DNA from: Eublepharis macularius
Taxonomy: Eukaryota; Chordata; Lepidosauria; Squamata; Eublepharidae
Assembly (NCBI RefSeq): GCF_028583425.1
Contig: NC_072793.1
Coordinates: 100,239,689 to 100,303,688, forward strand
Reading direction: 5' to 3'
Length of the DNA: 64,000 bases
Part shown: in pieces, positions 1 to 12,400 of the stretch
Layout of the letters: every line of letters begins with the position of its first letter
How positions within the stretch are numbered: the stretch's first letter is position 1
Notes under the pieces: model-generated
Databases searched by the model: none
Told to the model about the DNA's origin: nothing
What the model saw: the letters and a program-made list of their open reading frames with translations, nothing else
Translations under genes and position numbers: made by a program

Positions 1-2696
1 TCTGATTGTTTGGTTGCCATTAACAAAACCAGTTACAGATGCTGCTGGCTACCACTGCTGACCCAGTGGAAGGAGTTGGTACAGCTTCTTTTCCTGGAAT
101 TTTTTTTCTCTATTCTGGAAGTTGCTGTAACGAACTGGACCAGTGATTTCTGGGTGTATTTCCATCTCATTTGTTTCATTTTGCACACTCCTAGTAATAG
201 TCCTGTAAACTTGGGGGTGGGGGGAATACAGTTCTTCCACCTGATTCTGCCCACTCACAACATCCTAATCCAAGGGCTCCAGACCCAGTGGAGATGTGGG
301 GAATTTCTTGAAGCCTTTCAGATACTCTGCATAACAATGATCTTTTACCGGCTTCTAAGAGGAAATTCTCTAACAGAATTAATGATATCAAGTGGAAGTC
401 CAATCAGCCCAATATTCTTCCCTTTGTAAGGCAAGTTTAAGGACTAAAGTCATGTTAGTCTATTTCTGCAGGCCTTTCTCCTCTCTTTACTACATAACAT
501 AATTTTCCAGTATAGCAATAGGATTATGCCAATGTAAAGGAGCTTTCTTTCCAGATTTGCTGTTGTTTTTGCTTCATCAAGTTGTGAATGATTAATTCAG
601 TCTTTTACCCCATAATAGATACAGAATTTTGTCATGTTATCAGCTGGACTTAGGTAAAGGGAGTATACAGTACTATGTAGTTCAAATAATTCTATTGATT
701 GCCAGAAAGTGATGGGAAAGGAATGATGATAAAGCTTAGTAAATGGAATAAAGGTGATAACTGCAAGAAAAAGAATAGGTATATTAATGTCCTACCTTAA
801 GGTCAGCTGTGATGATTGGTTTTATTAGTCTGTACGTATTTTGGGGGGAAAGAGGACTGCTATGTAGGTGCTTGCAGCTTTTCATATATTCAGTACTTGC
901 ATCCACAGGACATCTATCTTTCTGAGTTGCCATTTTGTTTGACTTCTCAGTAGTTTTATATCATTATGTAAAACAACAGCATCTTCCACTGACAATAATT
1001 AGGTATCTCGCAGAATTTAAAATATAAAATTGCAAAGAACTCATGATTTTGAAAATCCCTTTGAACATCTCACTGTCATATTTACTTTTGCTTTTAATTG
1101 TTGCCAATTCTGAGAAATTTCATAACTTTGTCCTTTTTTCTTGACTCTTTTGCTCAAATTGTTAGAAGCTATTTGAAATTTCCTATGTGGCAAGTTAAAA
1201 GCAAAATCTCAGATATTTTCTCTACTTCACAATGTGCAGATTATTGTATTATGGAGTGAAATTGTGTAGCAGAAATTAAGCTTCATGGTATTGGAAATAG
1301 CATGAGTTTTGTTGTTTTATTCATTTTTGTGTACATTTGATGAATTTTGTATTTACAAACATGAGAGATTGATATGCATTGGCACTAAAGCAAGGTGCTG
1401 TGCAAAATTTCACATGCCTAGCTCTGCCATTATGCCTCAATCCTTTTATATTTATTTATATTCTTTTTAATTTAGTGCTGATGAAAGGTGCTGGATTGAC
1501 AACTTTGGAGGCTGAAGCCCTCTATTTATCCACAGAACAGAGTCCGCATGGGCGGCAGCAGTGCAAGCTTTCCCATACTTCCCCCACCAATGTGCCTCAT
1601 CTCTGTCCTGGAGGGACCACCTCTAGAGGTGAGAGGATAGATCAGTCTCCATGACCCATTCAGTCCTTGGCTTTTCTATTGAGATTGCCAACAAAGTCAC
1701 CAACTGTGATGAAGTGCCTTGACACCTATCAGTCAGCAAGTGGGCTGCACCAATACATTTCACTGCCCCTAATTTCCTCTAGTAGATTCCACAGTGATTT
1801 TAAGTTATAGTAAAACCTTGATTTATTGGATGATTAATACACTTTTCAAGGTCCACAGTCTGATATTGACATGAAAAACTTCTCCCAATTACTATAATTT
1901 TGCAACTGTCTACATCTTTAGCTAATCTTCAGTATTCTTATTGGCTCTTTTTAAAGCTAAAAACTGTTGTTAGTTGAGAATCAGCTAAAATATTACATCT
2001 TCCATTACTAACATTTGAAGTATAAACATATCAATGAATAATATAGCAAAGCTTACTTTGTATGCAGTTTCCAGTAATACTCCACTACATTAGATGTTTT
2101 TAAAAATGTAATCAGGATAATGTGGAACTCCTGAAATTCATGCTTACTGAATCAGAAATGCATTGTGTAGTGTTTCATTTTACAGAATAGTAAGAATGCT
2201 GCATTCTTAACTCTGTACAGCAGTGTATCATAAATCACCTTTTGGGAGATGAGTAGACACATTTAGACTTCAGACTAGTTGGGGAGAGCCACAGTTCTAA
2301 CCTCCTCCTCCCATGCAAACTTCCTGCAAATTAAAAATTAGAGCATCTGGGGGGAAGGGGTGTAGACTAGCCCTTCAAATGCTGTGCTAGCTTCCCATTT
2401 AGTCAGTATTATTAATGTAGAGGAACAATAATGACTGTAATATCTTCCCTGCAGTCTGAAGTTATGCAGTTCATTCTACCACCTCAACATTCTATCACTT
2501 TATTCCATGGCATGTCTAGATCAGACCTCTAGCGATCTTTACAATTCTGTAAAGTAAGCCAGTGATATTATCCCTATATTATGTGACTGAGAAAACTTCA
2601 GTGTTAACTGGCTTGCCACACAGTAAAATCCTGGTGGGTCTGAAATTTGAACCAGGGACTTCTTGTTCATACCTTATGCTGTACTATAACAAGATA

Positions 2697-2904
2697 TGAG
2701 TCCAATGGCACCTTAGGGACCAACAAGATTTTTAGGGTATGATTTTTGCAAGTCAGAGTTCCTTTCAGTTACCTTCTTTGTTTCTGAAAAAGGGAGCTCT
2801 CTGACTCTTGAAAGCTTAAATCCTGGAAATCTTGTTGGTTTCTAAGGTGCCACTTAACTCCTACCCTGCTGTTCTACTGCAGATCAACACAGCTACTCAC
2901 AAAC
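2697..2904. repeat. Foldback interspersed repeat, copy 1
   Basis: An imperfect inverted repeat of about 200 bp. The left half reads 'ggcaccttagggaccaac' and the right half 'ttggtttctaaggtgcc', with a central GGGAGCTC segment. It ends in 'acagctactcaca'. The same design recurs at 3747-3940. This family of amniote repeats resembles the terminal repeats of PLEs as I remember them; the class is inferred and the copy is diverged. Confidence 0.6.
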
Positions 2905-3330
2905 TATACCATACTATGTTCATATCAAGAAATTTACAGGATGCTGGGATTAAATAAAATGTGTTTCTTAAAACTTGTTTTTTTGATAATACAGTATGTT
3001 TTCTGCTCATCGAAATTTAGTTCAGCATATATGTAACGCTTATGGATTTCAGGTGAAAAACATAGAAGTCCCTGGTGCAAATGATGTCACTTTACAGACC
3101 ATATCCAACAATAGATCTTGCTGTTGTGCGTCTTTTACAATTCTCCCAGTAGTTTTGTCTTGCAATTGCTTTACAGTTGGAGGGTGTTTGCAGAGGTGGG
3201 TCACTCAGATATTCTCTTAATATTTGCCCAGAGAAGGTGTCTAGTTACAAAAGTGAGAACTTTATTGCATGTAGCTGCACAAGAGGCATCTATAGGATAA
3301 GTCCAGTCATCGTTGTTGATGGGTGCAAAA

Positions 3331-3331
3331 T

Positions 3332-3399
<68 letters not shown>

Positions 3400-3402
3400 T
3401 AA
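3331..3402. repeat. (TTTA)n microsatellite
   Basis: About 17 uninterrupted tetranucleotide units. It creates a spurious open frame of Ile-Tyr-Leu-Phe repeats, which is not a gene. Confidence 0.97.
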
Positions 3403-3746
3403 TTTCTATACTATTTTGTCCCCACCAAATCTCTATACTATCTTGTGACCTTTACTTATTTACTGTTTTAGAGACTGAGCATGTTTCACATGTTTCATTG
3501 CTGCTTTTTGGTGGTATATTACTTTAAACATGTTATCTGAAACCAGCACTTTACCTGACACGTATATACAAACTGAATAGTGAACTCCCAGCAGATTAAA
3601 TTCATTGGTGACATTGCTTATAGGTATTAGAAGAAACAGGAGGCAATTCAGCCTTTAAATGCCATGGCTGAAAATAGACTCACTCATTCACTAAAAATAA
3701 ATATGGGCAGGGTTTTTTTCTCTGCTAAGAGAATATATTTAAAAGG

Positions 3747-3940
3747 GTTCAAGTCCAGTGGCACCTTAAAGAACAGAAAAATTTTCAGAGTGTAAGCTTT
3801 CAGAGCTCCTTTCTTCAGACACAAGAAGGGAGCTCTTACTCTCAAAAGCTTACACTCTGAAAATCATGTTGGTTTCTAAGGTTCCACTAGACTCAAATCC
3901 TGCTGTTCTGCTGAAGAGAAACACAGCTGCCCTCCTAAAC
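3747..3940. repeat. Foldback interspersed repeat, copy 2, with 13-bp target-site duplication
   Basis: Same family as 2697-2904 and better preserved. The two halves are complementary around 'gtgtaagctttcagagctcc' and 'gggagctcttactctcaaaa'. It is bounded by identical 13-mers 'tatatttaaaagg' at 3734-3746 and 3941-3953, which fix both ends and show insertion by a retroposition-like mechanism. The minus strand of the left half carries CTGAAGA followed by GAAA at hammerhead-like spacing, but helix II is poor. Confidence 0.75.
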
Positions 3941-4022
3941 TATATTTAAAAGGCTGGCTGATAAGCATAATCCTATTAGTTGCTTTACAAAACCCAGAAA
4001 ATAAAGAAATGATATATGTATT

Positions 4023-4683
4023 AGGAGTGTCACCCAAAAAAGATTCAAGCTAATCCAAATCCCAAAGCAGCAAACCACTTCGGGATTTGGGTGTTTAAAA
4101 GCATCAGCATGTTCTGTGAAGCTCAAAGCAACCCTTTTCATGCAGGTTGCAAGTGGCAAGAAAAGGGTTGCTTTAAACTTTCCACCCTGCTGCTTGTTTC
4201 TCCCATGGGAGGGGGAGAAGTCTCCCCCTCCTATTGGGTGAAGCAAGCAGCACAGAAAGGGGCAATTTAAGTTGCAAATGTCCTGCCTCTTGCTTCACCC
4301 GATGGGAGGGGGAGGAGGCTCCCCCTCCAATCAGGTGAAGCATGCGGTGGGGGGTTTGAAAGAGACCCTTTTTGTGTCACTTGCACAAACCCTGCTCCCC
4401 CTCTCATTGGGAAAAATGCGACGGGGTGGGAAGTTTGGAAGCAAGCAGTACTTTTCTCGCTGTTTGCAATGCAAACAGCTGGAAAAGTGCTGCAGGAGTG
4501 GCTGCTGCCGCTTTGCCCAAAGCTTCCCAAAAGCAATACAAATTGCTTCTGAAAGCTTTGCTTTGGGATTCCCAAATCAGCTCAGCAATGCTGGGGCCAA
4601 TTCAGGAATCCTGAATCTTTACAAATCAGGTCTGATTTGAGTTAAAAACCTGAATCGGAAACCCAAAGCGCACATTCTTAATG
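4023..4683. mobile_element. Non-autonomous hAT-like element (MITE), GC-rich core
   Basis: The right end ('aaacctgaatcgg', 'cccaaagcgcacattc') is the reverse complement of the left end of the larger element at 35262 ('gtatgtgcgcttcgg', then 'gattcaggttttcc'). Both thus belong to one family with GTGCGC-type ends. The interior has alternating GGGAGGGGGAG and CTCCCCCTCC segments that can fold. No transposase is encoded; overlapping open frames on both strands are by-products of composition. Confidence 0.6.
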
Positions 4684-4947
4684 TGCATGTCACAATGTTT
4701 CTTAAACTTTAAAAGTAATGAGGGGTAATACTGCCCTCTGTTGATTATTTACAGTTCTCAAATGAAAGCATAGAAAGCAAGACTGGAATCTGACCATATC
4801 ACCAAAAACAATCAAAGAGTATTTCAATCATGCCAAAGCCATGGTGTTTTCCTATGTGGAGCTGTGTATTTTGCTATCTTAATGTATTGCCTAGCCATAT
4901 TTGTATTCCTGAGATTATAATGGGAATACATTATTTTCATCATCCGA

Positions 4948-7640
4948 GTCTTCTGTACAGTCCCACATGGGAACTGTGCATGCACAGGCCAACCATGGAT
5001 GTATCCAAGCTCCAAAAGGCACAAAACTCTTGCCTGGCCTTTTCGTGTGTTTTTTGAGTGGGCGCAGCTATAAAAGATGGGGCAAGCGGATTCTTCCCTC
5101 AATTCTTCTTTAGCCACCACTGAAGAAGGATGTGCTTCGAGCTCCTTCTCGAATGCAAGCAAAAAGATAGAAAGTGAGAAGAAGATGACCTTGAAGGCAC
5201 TCTTCAAGAAGTTTCTCAAGTGTAGATCCAAGATGGCCCAATCAGATGGGCACGAGAAATGCCCAATGTGCCTAGGAGAGACACACAATACTGTGCACTG
5301 TGACATGTGCAAGCAATTACACTGCAGGCCTGACATGAATGGGCATCGTGCCTTAAAGCGGCACTATGGGAGTCCGCCTTCCAAGGCGTATCCAACCCTG
5401 AAGTATCAAAGGCCACTAATAAAGAACCGCAGTGCCCAGAACAGGCCTCCTTGGTACCACCTTGGTAGGGACCCCATTCAGTTCCAGCCCCTCTCCATCT
5501 ACACAGACGCCTGTCGGGTTGGGAAGCTTTCTCCAGAGACAAAGGGCCTTTGGTCTCGACAATAGTCAAAGTTAAACATCAGCCTTCTGGAGCTAAGAGC
5601 TATACAGTTTGCTCTGAAAGCCTTTCTCCACCTTGTCAAGAGCAAAAATGTTCAGATATGCACAGACAACACAACTGCCATGCATTATCTGAACATGCAG
5701 GGGGGCATGGTCTCTCTGTCCCTCTCCCAAGGGACGATTTGGGCATGGGCTATCCAACGTTAGGTCTCCTTCACAGCTATCCACATTGCTGGGGAAGATA
5801 ATGCTCTAACGGATGCCTTGAGTCAGTCCATGGACCAAAACTATAAATGGTCCATTCACATAGATTTTCTCCAGCCCATATTCCTGCGGCGGGGGTTTCT
5901 AAGTATAGACCTCTTTTCTACTTCACTCAACAAGAGGTGCCCGCAATACTGCTCTCAGATGGGCAAGCAAAAATCGTCCCTGGCAGACACTTTTCAAATA
6001 TCTTGATCAGTCAGTCTACTGTATGCCTTCCCTCCTCTCCCTCTCATGACCTTGACACTCAGCAAGATGATGTGGGAGAGAGCGTCAGTGATTGTAATCA
6101 CCCCTTACTGGCCAAGACAAGCTTGGTTCTCCACCCTGTCCAGAATGTCACAGGAAAGAACTTACCAGTTTCCACTGTCACCAACCCTTCTTCAGGACAA
6201 TGTGGTTCTTCACCACAATTTAGACACATTGAAGTTGACAGCTTGACTTGTGTCCCCTCTGGAGTAGAATTCTCTTCCCGTCAGAAATACTTTCACAAGC
6301 CAGGAAATTTTCCACCCATAAGTCATACTCTGGCAAGTGAAAACGTTTCTCCCTTTGAGCAGTTGAACAGGGCTTAGCTCTTGTTCTGGAACCAAGGACT
6401 CTCTAATTCCTCTGCGAAGGTCCATCTAGGAGCCATCTCAGCCTATCATAATGGGGTGAAGGGTAGGTCCCTCTTCTCCCAACCAGAATGTAAATCCTTC
6501 CTCAAAGGGTTGGCTAATATTTATCCTCCAGTGTCTAAACCCACTCCCCAGTGGAGCCTGTACCTGGTTTTAACAACTCTCATGCATAAGCCTTTTGAGC
6601 CTCTAACTACCTGTCCTCTCAAACTTCTGACAGCTAAGACAGCCTTCTTAGTAGCCATAACATCAGCTAGGAGAGTGAGTGGACTGCAAGCCCTGAGGTA
6701 TGATCCACCTTTCCTCAGAATGTTTGCAGACAAAGTGGTTCTTTGCCCCAGCCTCCAGTTCTTTCCCAAGGTGGTCTCTGCCTTTCATCTCAACCAAGAC
6801 ATTACTCTGCCAGTGTTTTGTTCTTCACCTTCTACAGAGGCTGACAGACTCCTACACACATTGGATATCAAACATGCACTGTGTTACCTGGATAGGACTA
6901 TTACCTTCAGAAAGGACCCAAACTTATTTATCTCCTTCAAGGGAGCTAAGAAAGGACAGAAGGACACTGCTCAAACCATCTCCAATTGGCTGATGTGGCT
7001 CATTGAGAAGTGTTATAAACTATCCAAACAATCTTGCCCTTTGAACATCAGGGCATATTCCACAAGGGTCCAGTCTACTTCATCAGCATTTAGTTTGGGC
7101 ATTCCTCTTGTGGACTTATGCAAGACAGCCACATGGTCGACACTGTCCGCCTTTATTCGGCATTATGCCATTGACGTAGACTCCGGAAGGGATGCTGCAG
7201 TTGGGAAAGCAGTCCTGAAGAGTCTTTTTCGATTATGATGAGCAACTCGCCCACCTCCTTGGTAAGTTAGCTCGCTAGTCTCCCACATGGGACTGCACAG
7301 AAGACACAAAGATGAAAACAGGTTTGTGTCTACCTGTAACTGTTGTTCATCGAGTGTTCTTCTGTGCAGGCACACATCCCTCCCTCCTTTCCCCACCATG
7401 TGCTCTTTAAATATGCTAATTTCTCCTCTTCACCGGCAGCTTAATGAACCTAGGGAGGGAATCTACTCACCCTGCCTTTTATAGCCATGCCCACTCAAAA
7501 AGCACGCAAAAAGGCCAGGCAAGCATCTTGCGCCTTTGGAGCTTTGATACATCTGCAGCTGGCTTGCACATGCGCAGTTCCCATGTGTGCCTGCACAGAA
7601 TACTCAATGAACAACAGTTACAGGTAAGTGCAACCCTGTT
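4948..7640 (+). mobile_element. DIRS-type tyrosine-recombinase retrotransposon fossil, shortened
   Basis: Inverted terminal repeats lie at about 4948-5100 and 7452-7640. Both contain 'ccacatgggaactg' or its near match, a GCCTGGCC block, and 'gctataaaa' on opposite strands. A stretch at about 7265-7385 repeats terminal sequence, as the internal complementary region of DIRS elements does. Between them lie a short gag-like N-terminal reading frame (from 5077, with a Cys/His-rich CPMCLGETH segment), an RNase H-like remnant and a tyrosine recombinase. A recognisable reverse transcriptase domain was not seen. Broken, with several lesions; about half the usual autonomous length. Moderately old. Confidence 0.85.
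6381..7238 (+). mobile_element. Tyrosine recombinase part of the DIRS fossil
   Basis: A long reading frame resembling DIRS recombinases. It has an SNSSAKVHLGAIS-like N-terminal core-binding segment, an arginine-containing ITSARRVSGLQAL motif, the NIRAYSTRVQSTS segment, and the terminal TLSAFIRHYAID segment where the family places its nucleophile. The family uses this enzyme instead of an integrase to insert a circular cDNA. It ends just before the internal complementary region, the normal position. Part of a fossil element; not a host gene. Confidence 0.85.
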
Positions 7641-8519
7641 TTGCAATGTGTTTTGTGCCTTAGCACAGTTTTTGGTACTCCTAAAAGATCAGTGTTCTAT
7701 ATTTCGTCATGCAGAAATAGGACTATCTTTGAAGTGTATGCAAGTAAACAATTAAAATATGAAGTGAATATTGTGTATGATAGGATATACAGACTATTTG
7801 TGTTTTTGTGGTGAAAAGAATTATTGGAAATTGGAAAACAACATTTAATCATGCAGTAGAGTTTGTATTTCTTTGGGCTTAATATCATAAGAGAAACTAC
7901 ACCTAATGTAGGGCATTTTCTTGTGCTGCTAGCCATATTGTTTCACTCTGTGCTAAGTCTTAGTCTATAATCTGCATGCCTTGCTTTTGTTGATGTGAAA
8001 GCCTTATCAACTAGGTATAATACCTGTGTTGGGGTGATACTTAGATAAGCTCACAAAGAAGAGCATGCCATCCTCAATAGCAGTCATGGCAATACAACAT
8101 GCTGTTTATGTCAGTCTGATGAACTTGTTTGGGGCACAAATAAATTGCAGATTGCCAGCAGATTTAAAATGTGCATCAGGTTCTACAGTGCATCATTTAT
8201 AGTATTTGACTAAGGCAAAGGTTAAATGGATGTACATTAGTCAAGTACTTTAATGATAGAACTTCTGCACAAGAAAAGATAGAGCACTGATGAACCATGA
8301 AGTACTCCAAAAAGCCTCAGAATGGGGAGAAATGTCCTACAGGACTCACAGATTTGAAGCCCCTCTGTAGTATAGGGTTACATTGATTATAATCATGTTT
8401 TCACATTTCTGAGTGGAGTGTACTGATTGTTAATTGCACAATATCTAGTAAAACTAAAAAGCGATGACCTTTTCATATACAATCAACTATAGACTTTTGT
8501 AATGCATGTAACCTAAGGT

Positions 8520-8936
8520 ATAAATCCCCAACATGGTGCCTGTGGGCACCATGGCTCCCACGAACATGTATCCTGGCATCACCAGGTATTTTTAGACTGT
8601 GGGTGGGGCTCCTGCCCAGCAGAGCTTCTGATTGGCCATTAGAGATCTGATTGATGGTGCAGATTAACATAATATTGTTTCAGTAGCAGCTGCCAGCACA
8701 GTGTAGATTTTTTATAGTCTCTCTCTTCTCCTCTTTCCTAATGTATTTTTAAAATTACTCCTCTTGATCCCTGCACTTGGACTTCCTCTGTGTGTGGTTC
8801 GACCTCCTGAAACTGCCATTTTGGTTTTGGCTCTGCTGTCATGATGGCCATTTTCTAGTTGCGCCTACCACACTGAGACAGATTTCTCAAGGTGCCTACA
8901 GGATCAAAAAGGTTGGGGACCCCTGGCCTAAGTTCA
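8520..8936. mobile_element. hAT-like MITE
   Basis: The left end 'aaatccccaacatggtgcc' and right end 'aaggttggggacccctgg' form imperfect terminal inverted repeats of the widespread 'caggggtccccaac' type. There is no coding capacity. The family assignment is from memory of similar vertebrate MITEs. Confidence 0.5.
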
Positions 8937-9074
8937 GCAAAGGGCATAAGTATGTAATCACACAGCAGGATCTTTTTATTTTTATTTTGGTAAAAGGATG
9001 TGTTTTTATTTTGGTAAAAAGGAGTTCACATGACACATTCATTGGCTTGCTGCGCTGTATACCATAAACCCAAC

Positions 9075-9146
9075 AGTGTGTGTTCGTGTGTGCATGCATG
9101 TGCACATGTGTGTGTGCGTGCATGCCTGTGTGTGTGCATGTACTAC
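9075..9146. repeat. Imperfect (GT)n / GTGC-rich microsatellite
   Basis: Alternating purine-pyrimidine tract with interspersed 'gcatgcatg' words; a possible Z-DNA former. It lies in a DOCK3 intron. Confidence 0.9.
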
Positions 9147-9161
9147 ATTTTTGCTATGAGA

Positions 9162-9222
9162 TGAATTTATTCAATTTATATACCGCCCATCCCCAGGGGC
9201 TCTGGGCAGTATTACTGCCTTA
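9162..9222 (-). repeat. SINE/L2-type 3' tail fragment
   Basis: 'atttatataccgcccatccc' followed by 'ggggctctgggcag' is the reverse complement of the 'gggcggtatataaat' tail common to squamate tRNA-SINEs and L2. Confidence 0.5.
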
Positions 9223-9346
9223 TGCTGGAGTTTTATAAATGTTTCATATTTTCTGTTAGTAACTCTCAGAAAGCTAAGTAAGTAGGCCATAAAGGCTATC
9301 TATTATGTTTTGTCATATATATGTGATTATTCTCACTTGTTTACAG

Positions 9347-9465
9347 GCTCTCCCTCTCTACCAGATAAATACCGCCACAATAGAGAGCTGATGATGCTAC
9401 TGCCAACTCACCGGGACCGACCCAGCAGTGCCATGTATCCTGCAGCTATCATGGAAAATGGACAG
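9347..9465 (+). CDS. DOCK3: DOCK3 coding exon (A)
   Basis: 119 bp between 'ttgtttacag' and 'gtaagg'. It begins with two bases of a split codon and ends on a complete codon (Gln), encoding SPSLPDKYRHNRELMM through AAIMENGQ. The peptide matches the DOCK3 tail as remembered, with Ile and Asn substitutions. Confidence 0.93.
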
Positions 9466-12400
9466 GTAAGGATTTCAGGTTTTTCTTGAGTATGCCAGCT
9501 GTAACATGAAATTAACATACTAGTCTACTTTCCATACAAGTATGTTTGCAAAATACCTTTGGAAGTAAAAAAATGGCCCCATTTTTGGATTAAGCAAAGG
9601 AAGGAATTTGGACTTGATCTTTCTCAAGGTTGAGTTTCTATTTATTTAATTTATTTATTATTTTAAATAATTGTTATCCTGCCTGTTAGCCAAATGACAC
9701 CCAGAACAACTTACAAAAAACAATATTAATACTAAAATAAAACATTGCATCCCATCAGTAAAACATATCCGTAAAAAAATAATTTATAGTTTTGTAAAAA
9801 ATTAAATCAACTGAAGACTTGAATAAATAACCACATTTTAACCTGGTGACCTAAATGTAACAAAACAGGCATCAGATGTATAATTATGAGAAGAGATTAT
9901 CATAATCACTGTACCACTAAAGAAGAGGCCCTTTTCTTGCCACAGCTGAATTACCGCAGTCTTGCAACTTCTTCGGTTACCAGGCAATGCTTTATTCCAC
10001 TGCTTTGTCTTTTGTCCTACCTTTCTTATTTATCTTCTCACGTGGTTTTTACACACCTAATATGGACAGTTAGTCATAATAATAACATAGTAACATTCCA
10101 TTTATATACCACCCTTCTGGACAACTTAACACCCACTCAGAGTGGTTTACAAAGTGTGTTCAGGGCTGGTGCTACCATTAGGCCAACGATGCAGCCGCCT
10201 AGGGCGCAGACCTCAGAGGGGCACAGAACTGACCTGAGGGGCACAGTTTTATATAGATTAGTTTCTTGAAAAAATGCAACTGACAATTTATATTTTTTAT
10301 TCTAAGATAAATACCACAACAGTGCTATGGAATATAATTAATTATGAAGTCTTTAAAAAGTTTTCTATATACTGCACCCTTTATCATTTGCAAAGGTCCC
10401 ATTGGCACCAGCTACTGCGGTCTGCCTTGTGGGGTTATAAGTTGGCAAACAGGGCTAATCGGTAGGCTGCAGTGGGGGAGAAAACCTATTGAGCACCCCC
10501 CAACAGGGTAGGGGGAATAGTTTTCTCAACAGACAATCAAGCAGCTCAAAAGCTCGCCCTAACATTTTTAACAAGACATTTCTCAATACATAAAACAAAT
10601 ACCAGAAAATTGTACCGTAAATGGGCTAGTTGGCATAATTATTAAGGTGGAAAAGATGCTAGTGATTTGTATATATTGTTCTTTGAATAACAGCAGTATA
10701 GTATGGCTTTGGGTGGGCAATATGAAATCATTAACTCTCAAAAAAGGCAAACCTTATGAATTATATCATCCTGCTTTGAGATAATGTTGCCAGTCATTGC
10801 TGCATCTCAAAATAGTCCGGGAGACTCAAAGTAATCCCAGAAGACTCAATCAACTTGAGAGGAACAAGCCTCCCTGAAACTACTCCTTTTTAGCTCTCCA
10901 AAGAGCCAGCTAAAAGAAGAAAGCAAACAAAATAAATAACTGCAGAGAAAAAGTATCTCCTTATCAAGTACAACATAATTCTCCCTCCTATTGTCTCATA
11001 ACAAGCATCGGGGGGGGGGGAGTAGAAGCCACTCTGTTGCACCAGCCAGAGAAAAATAGTTTCCAATGCTTCAAAAAGAAACTTTTCAGCAACTTGAGGA
11101 AGCAAAGCAAGAAGGGAGAAGGAAAACAAAGGGGAAAAGGTGGGAAACTGCCTCCAGAGCTAAGAAAAGAAACCACTTCATACAGTAAACTGTATCCCAG
11201 CACCACCAAGAGGAGAGGCAGAGTGGAAAACACTGTAATCTTCACAGCTATTCTGCTGTGTTTGGAAAGAAATGGGCAGAAAGTCAGCTTCATGACTGCA
11301 ATAAAAGAGAGGAAAGTAGGGAAATTCTGCTGTAGCAATGCGCAGAGCATACTTGCTGCAGAGGAACAAGTGCAGGGGAAAATACCTCTGCACTATGCAA
11401 CTGCTCCCACACCTTTCTCTAAAGCTATATGAATACCCAGCTTACAAGTCAGCAATAACAACCCCTGGGTCTCAGCAACTATGGCTCCTGTAGATGATCT
11501 AAGCCACAGCAGTGGTTGAGGTGGCAAGCTAAATTAATAAACAGGGGAGAGGGGCAGCAGAAGGAGGACTAATACTCAGGATATAATCGTGGTAAAGTTT
11601 TTAAGGATCCTCCAATCCACTAGTTGATCTGTTCCACTTGCCTGGAGTGAAGGGTCACATGACATGGGTTGACATACTATAACTTCACCATTGCTCACCT
11701 CATGATTGGTTAGCTTCATTCCCATGCAACATGTTCCACCTAAACCCAACTGTCTCCTGGTCTTCCTAGGCATGGACTAAGTGGGTTTGTGCTAACTACA
11801 GTCTTGGCCTATCCCTGGAGCCTGGACTGATCTTAAACTTAGTTAGAAAATATAGTCATTTTTCTAGAGAGCTATGGCTGATTTAAAAAAAAACAACCAT
11901 CTGGAGCTCAGTTCCACAAAAAAAAAGGCAGGAAGAGCTAAGATCAAGCAGAGAAAGAGGGGTTCTTCCAGAAATATCTTTGTACCCGGAAGGCAATTAA
12001 AGAACAAGAATATGACTATACCACTGTTGAAACTACCACTAAGGAAGCTGTATGTGGTGCTCCTCACAATTTGGAGATATTTCAGTAAAGCACACAGAAG
12101 AAAAAGAGGATTTCAAAGAAAGCAAGAGTACTGCAAAGACTGCAAAAAAAGATGGTACTGTGCCCGACTTGAATTACATTGACGCCACTAACTGGCCTAA
12201 TTATTGCAGTGGTAATTTGTGACAGTGTAACTTCTCTTTTCATGGGTTCTATGGGGCTTAGGAAGCAACTTTTTTAAGAAAAAGTTTTTAAGAAATAACT
12301 TTTTTTCTTTAAACTTTTTAACAATTAATAAAATACAACTTTTTTTAAAAAAAACAACTCTTAAGTGCAACCATAAAAAAACCTCCAAATCAACAATGTC

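Larger units (their letters stand above)
1..9346 (+). other. DOCK3 intron (upstream exon not in window)
   Basis: No splice-bounded exon with DOCK-like peptide was recognised here, and the open frames lack codon-usage or domain support. It is therefore read as intron preceding the exon at 9347. Bases 1-2690 show no repeat I can name. The rest holds the foldback repeats, a TTTA microsatellite, a GC-rich MITE, a DIRS fossil, a hAT-like MITE and a GT-rich tract listed separately. An unrecognised small exon cannot be excluded. Confidence 0.6.

Noticed and set aside
1496-1636. Possible DOCK3 exon ('ccacagaacagagtccgc' ... 'agaggtgagagg')
   Set aside because: The borders look splice-like, but the peptide has no resemblance to the DOCK3 tail preceding SPSLPDKYRH, and the candidate lacks support in frame or phase.
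3177-3527. 116-aa frame with Ile-Tyr-Leu-Phe repeats
   Set aside because: It is produced by the TTTA microsatellite.
4272-4640. Overlapping open frames on both strands near 4.3-4.6 kb
   Set aside because: They lie within the GC-rich MITE. Its family member at 35262 shows the same alternating motifs without conserved coding.
7618-7633. Splice-donor-like 'caggtaagtg' as a possible DOCK3 exon end
   Set aside because: It lies in the inverted terminal repeat of the DIRS fossil and has no upstream DOCK3-like peptide.
11037-12182. Lysine-rich frames at 11037-11432 and 11874-12182
   Set aside because: A-rich composition gives Lys/Arg-rich text. No similarity to LINE ORF1, histones or known exons could be recognised, and the splice context is poor.
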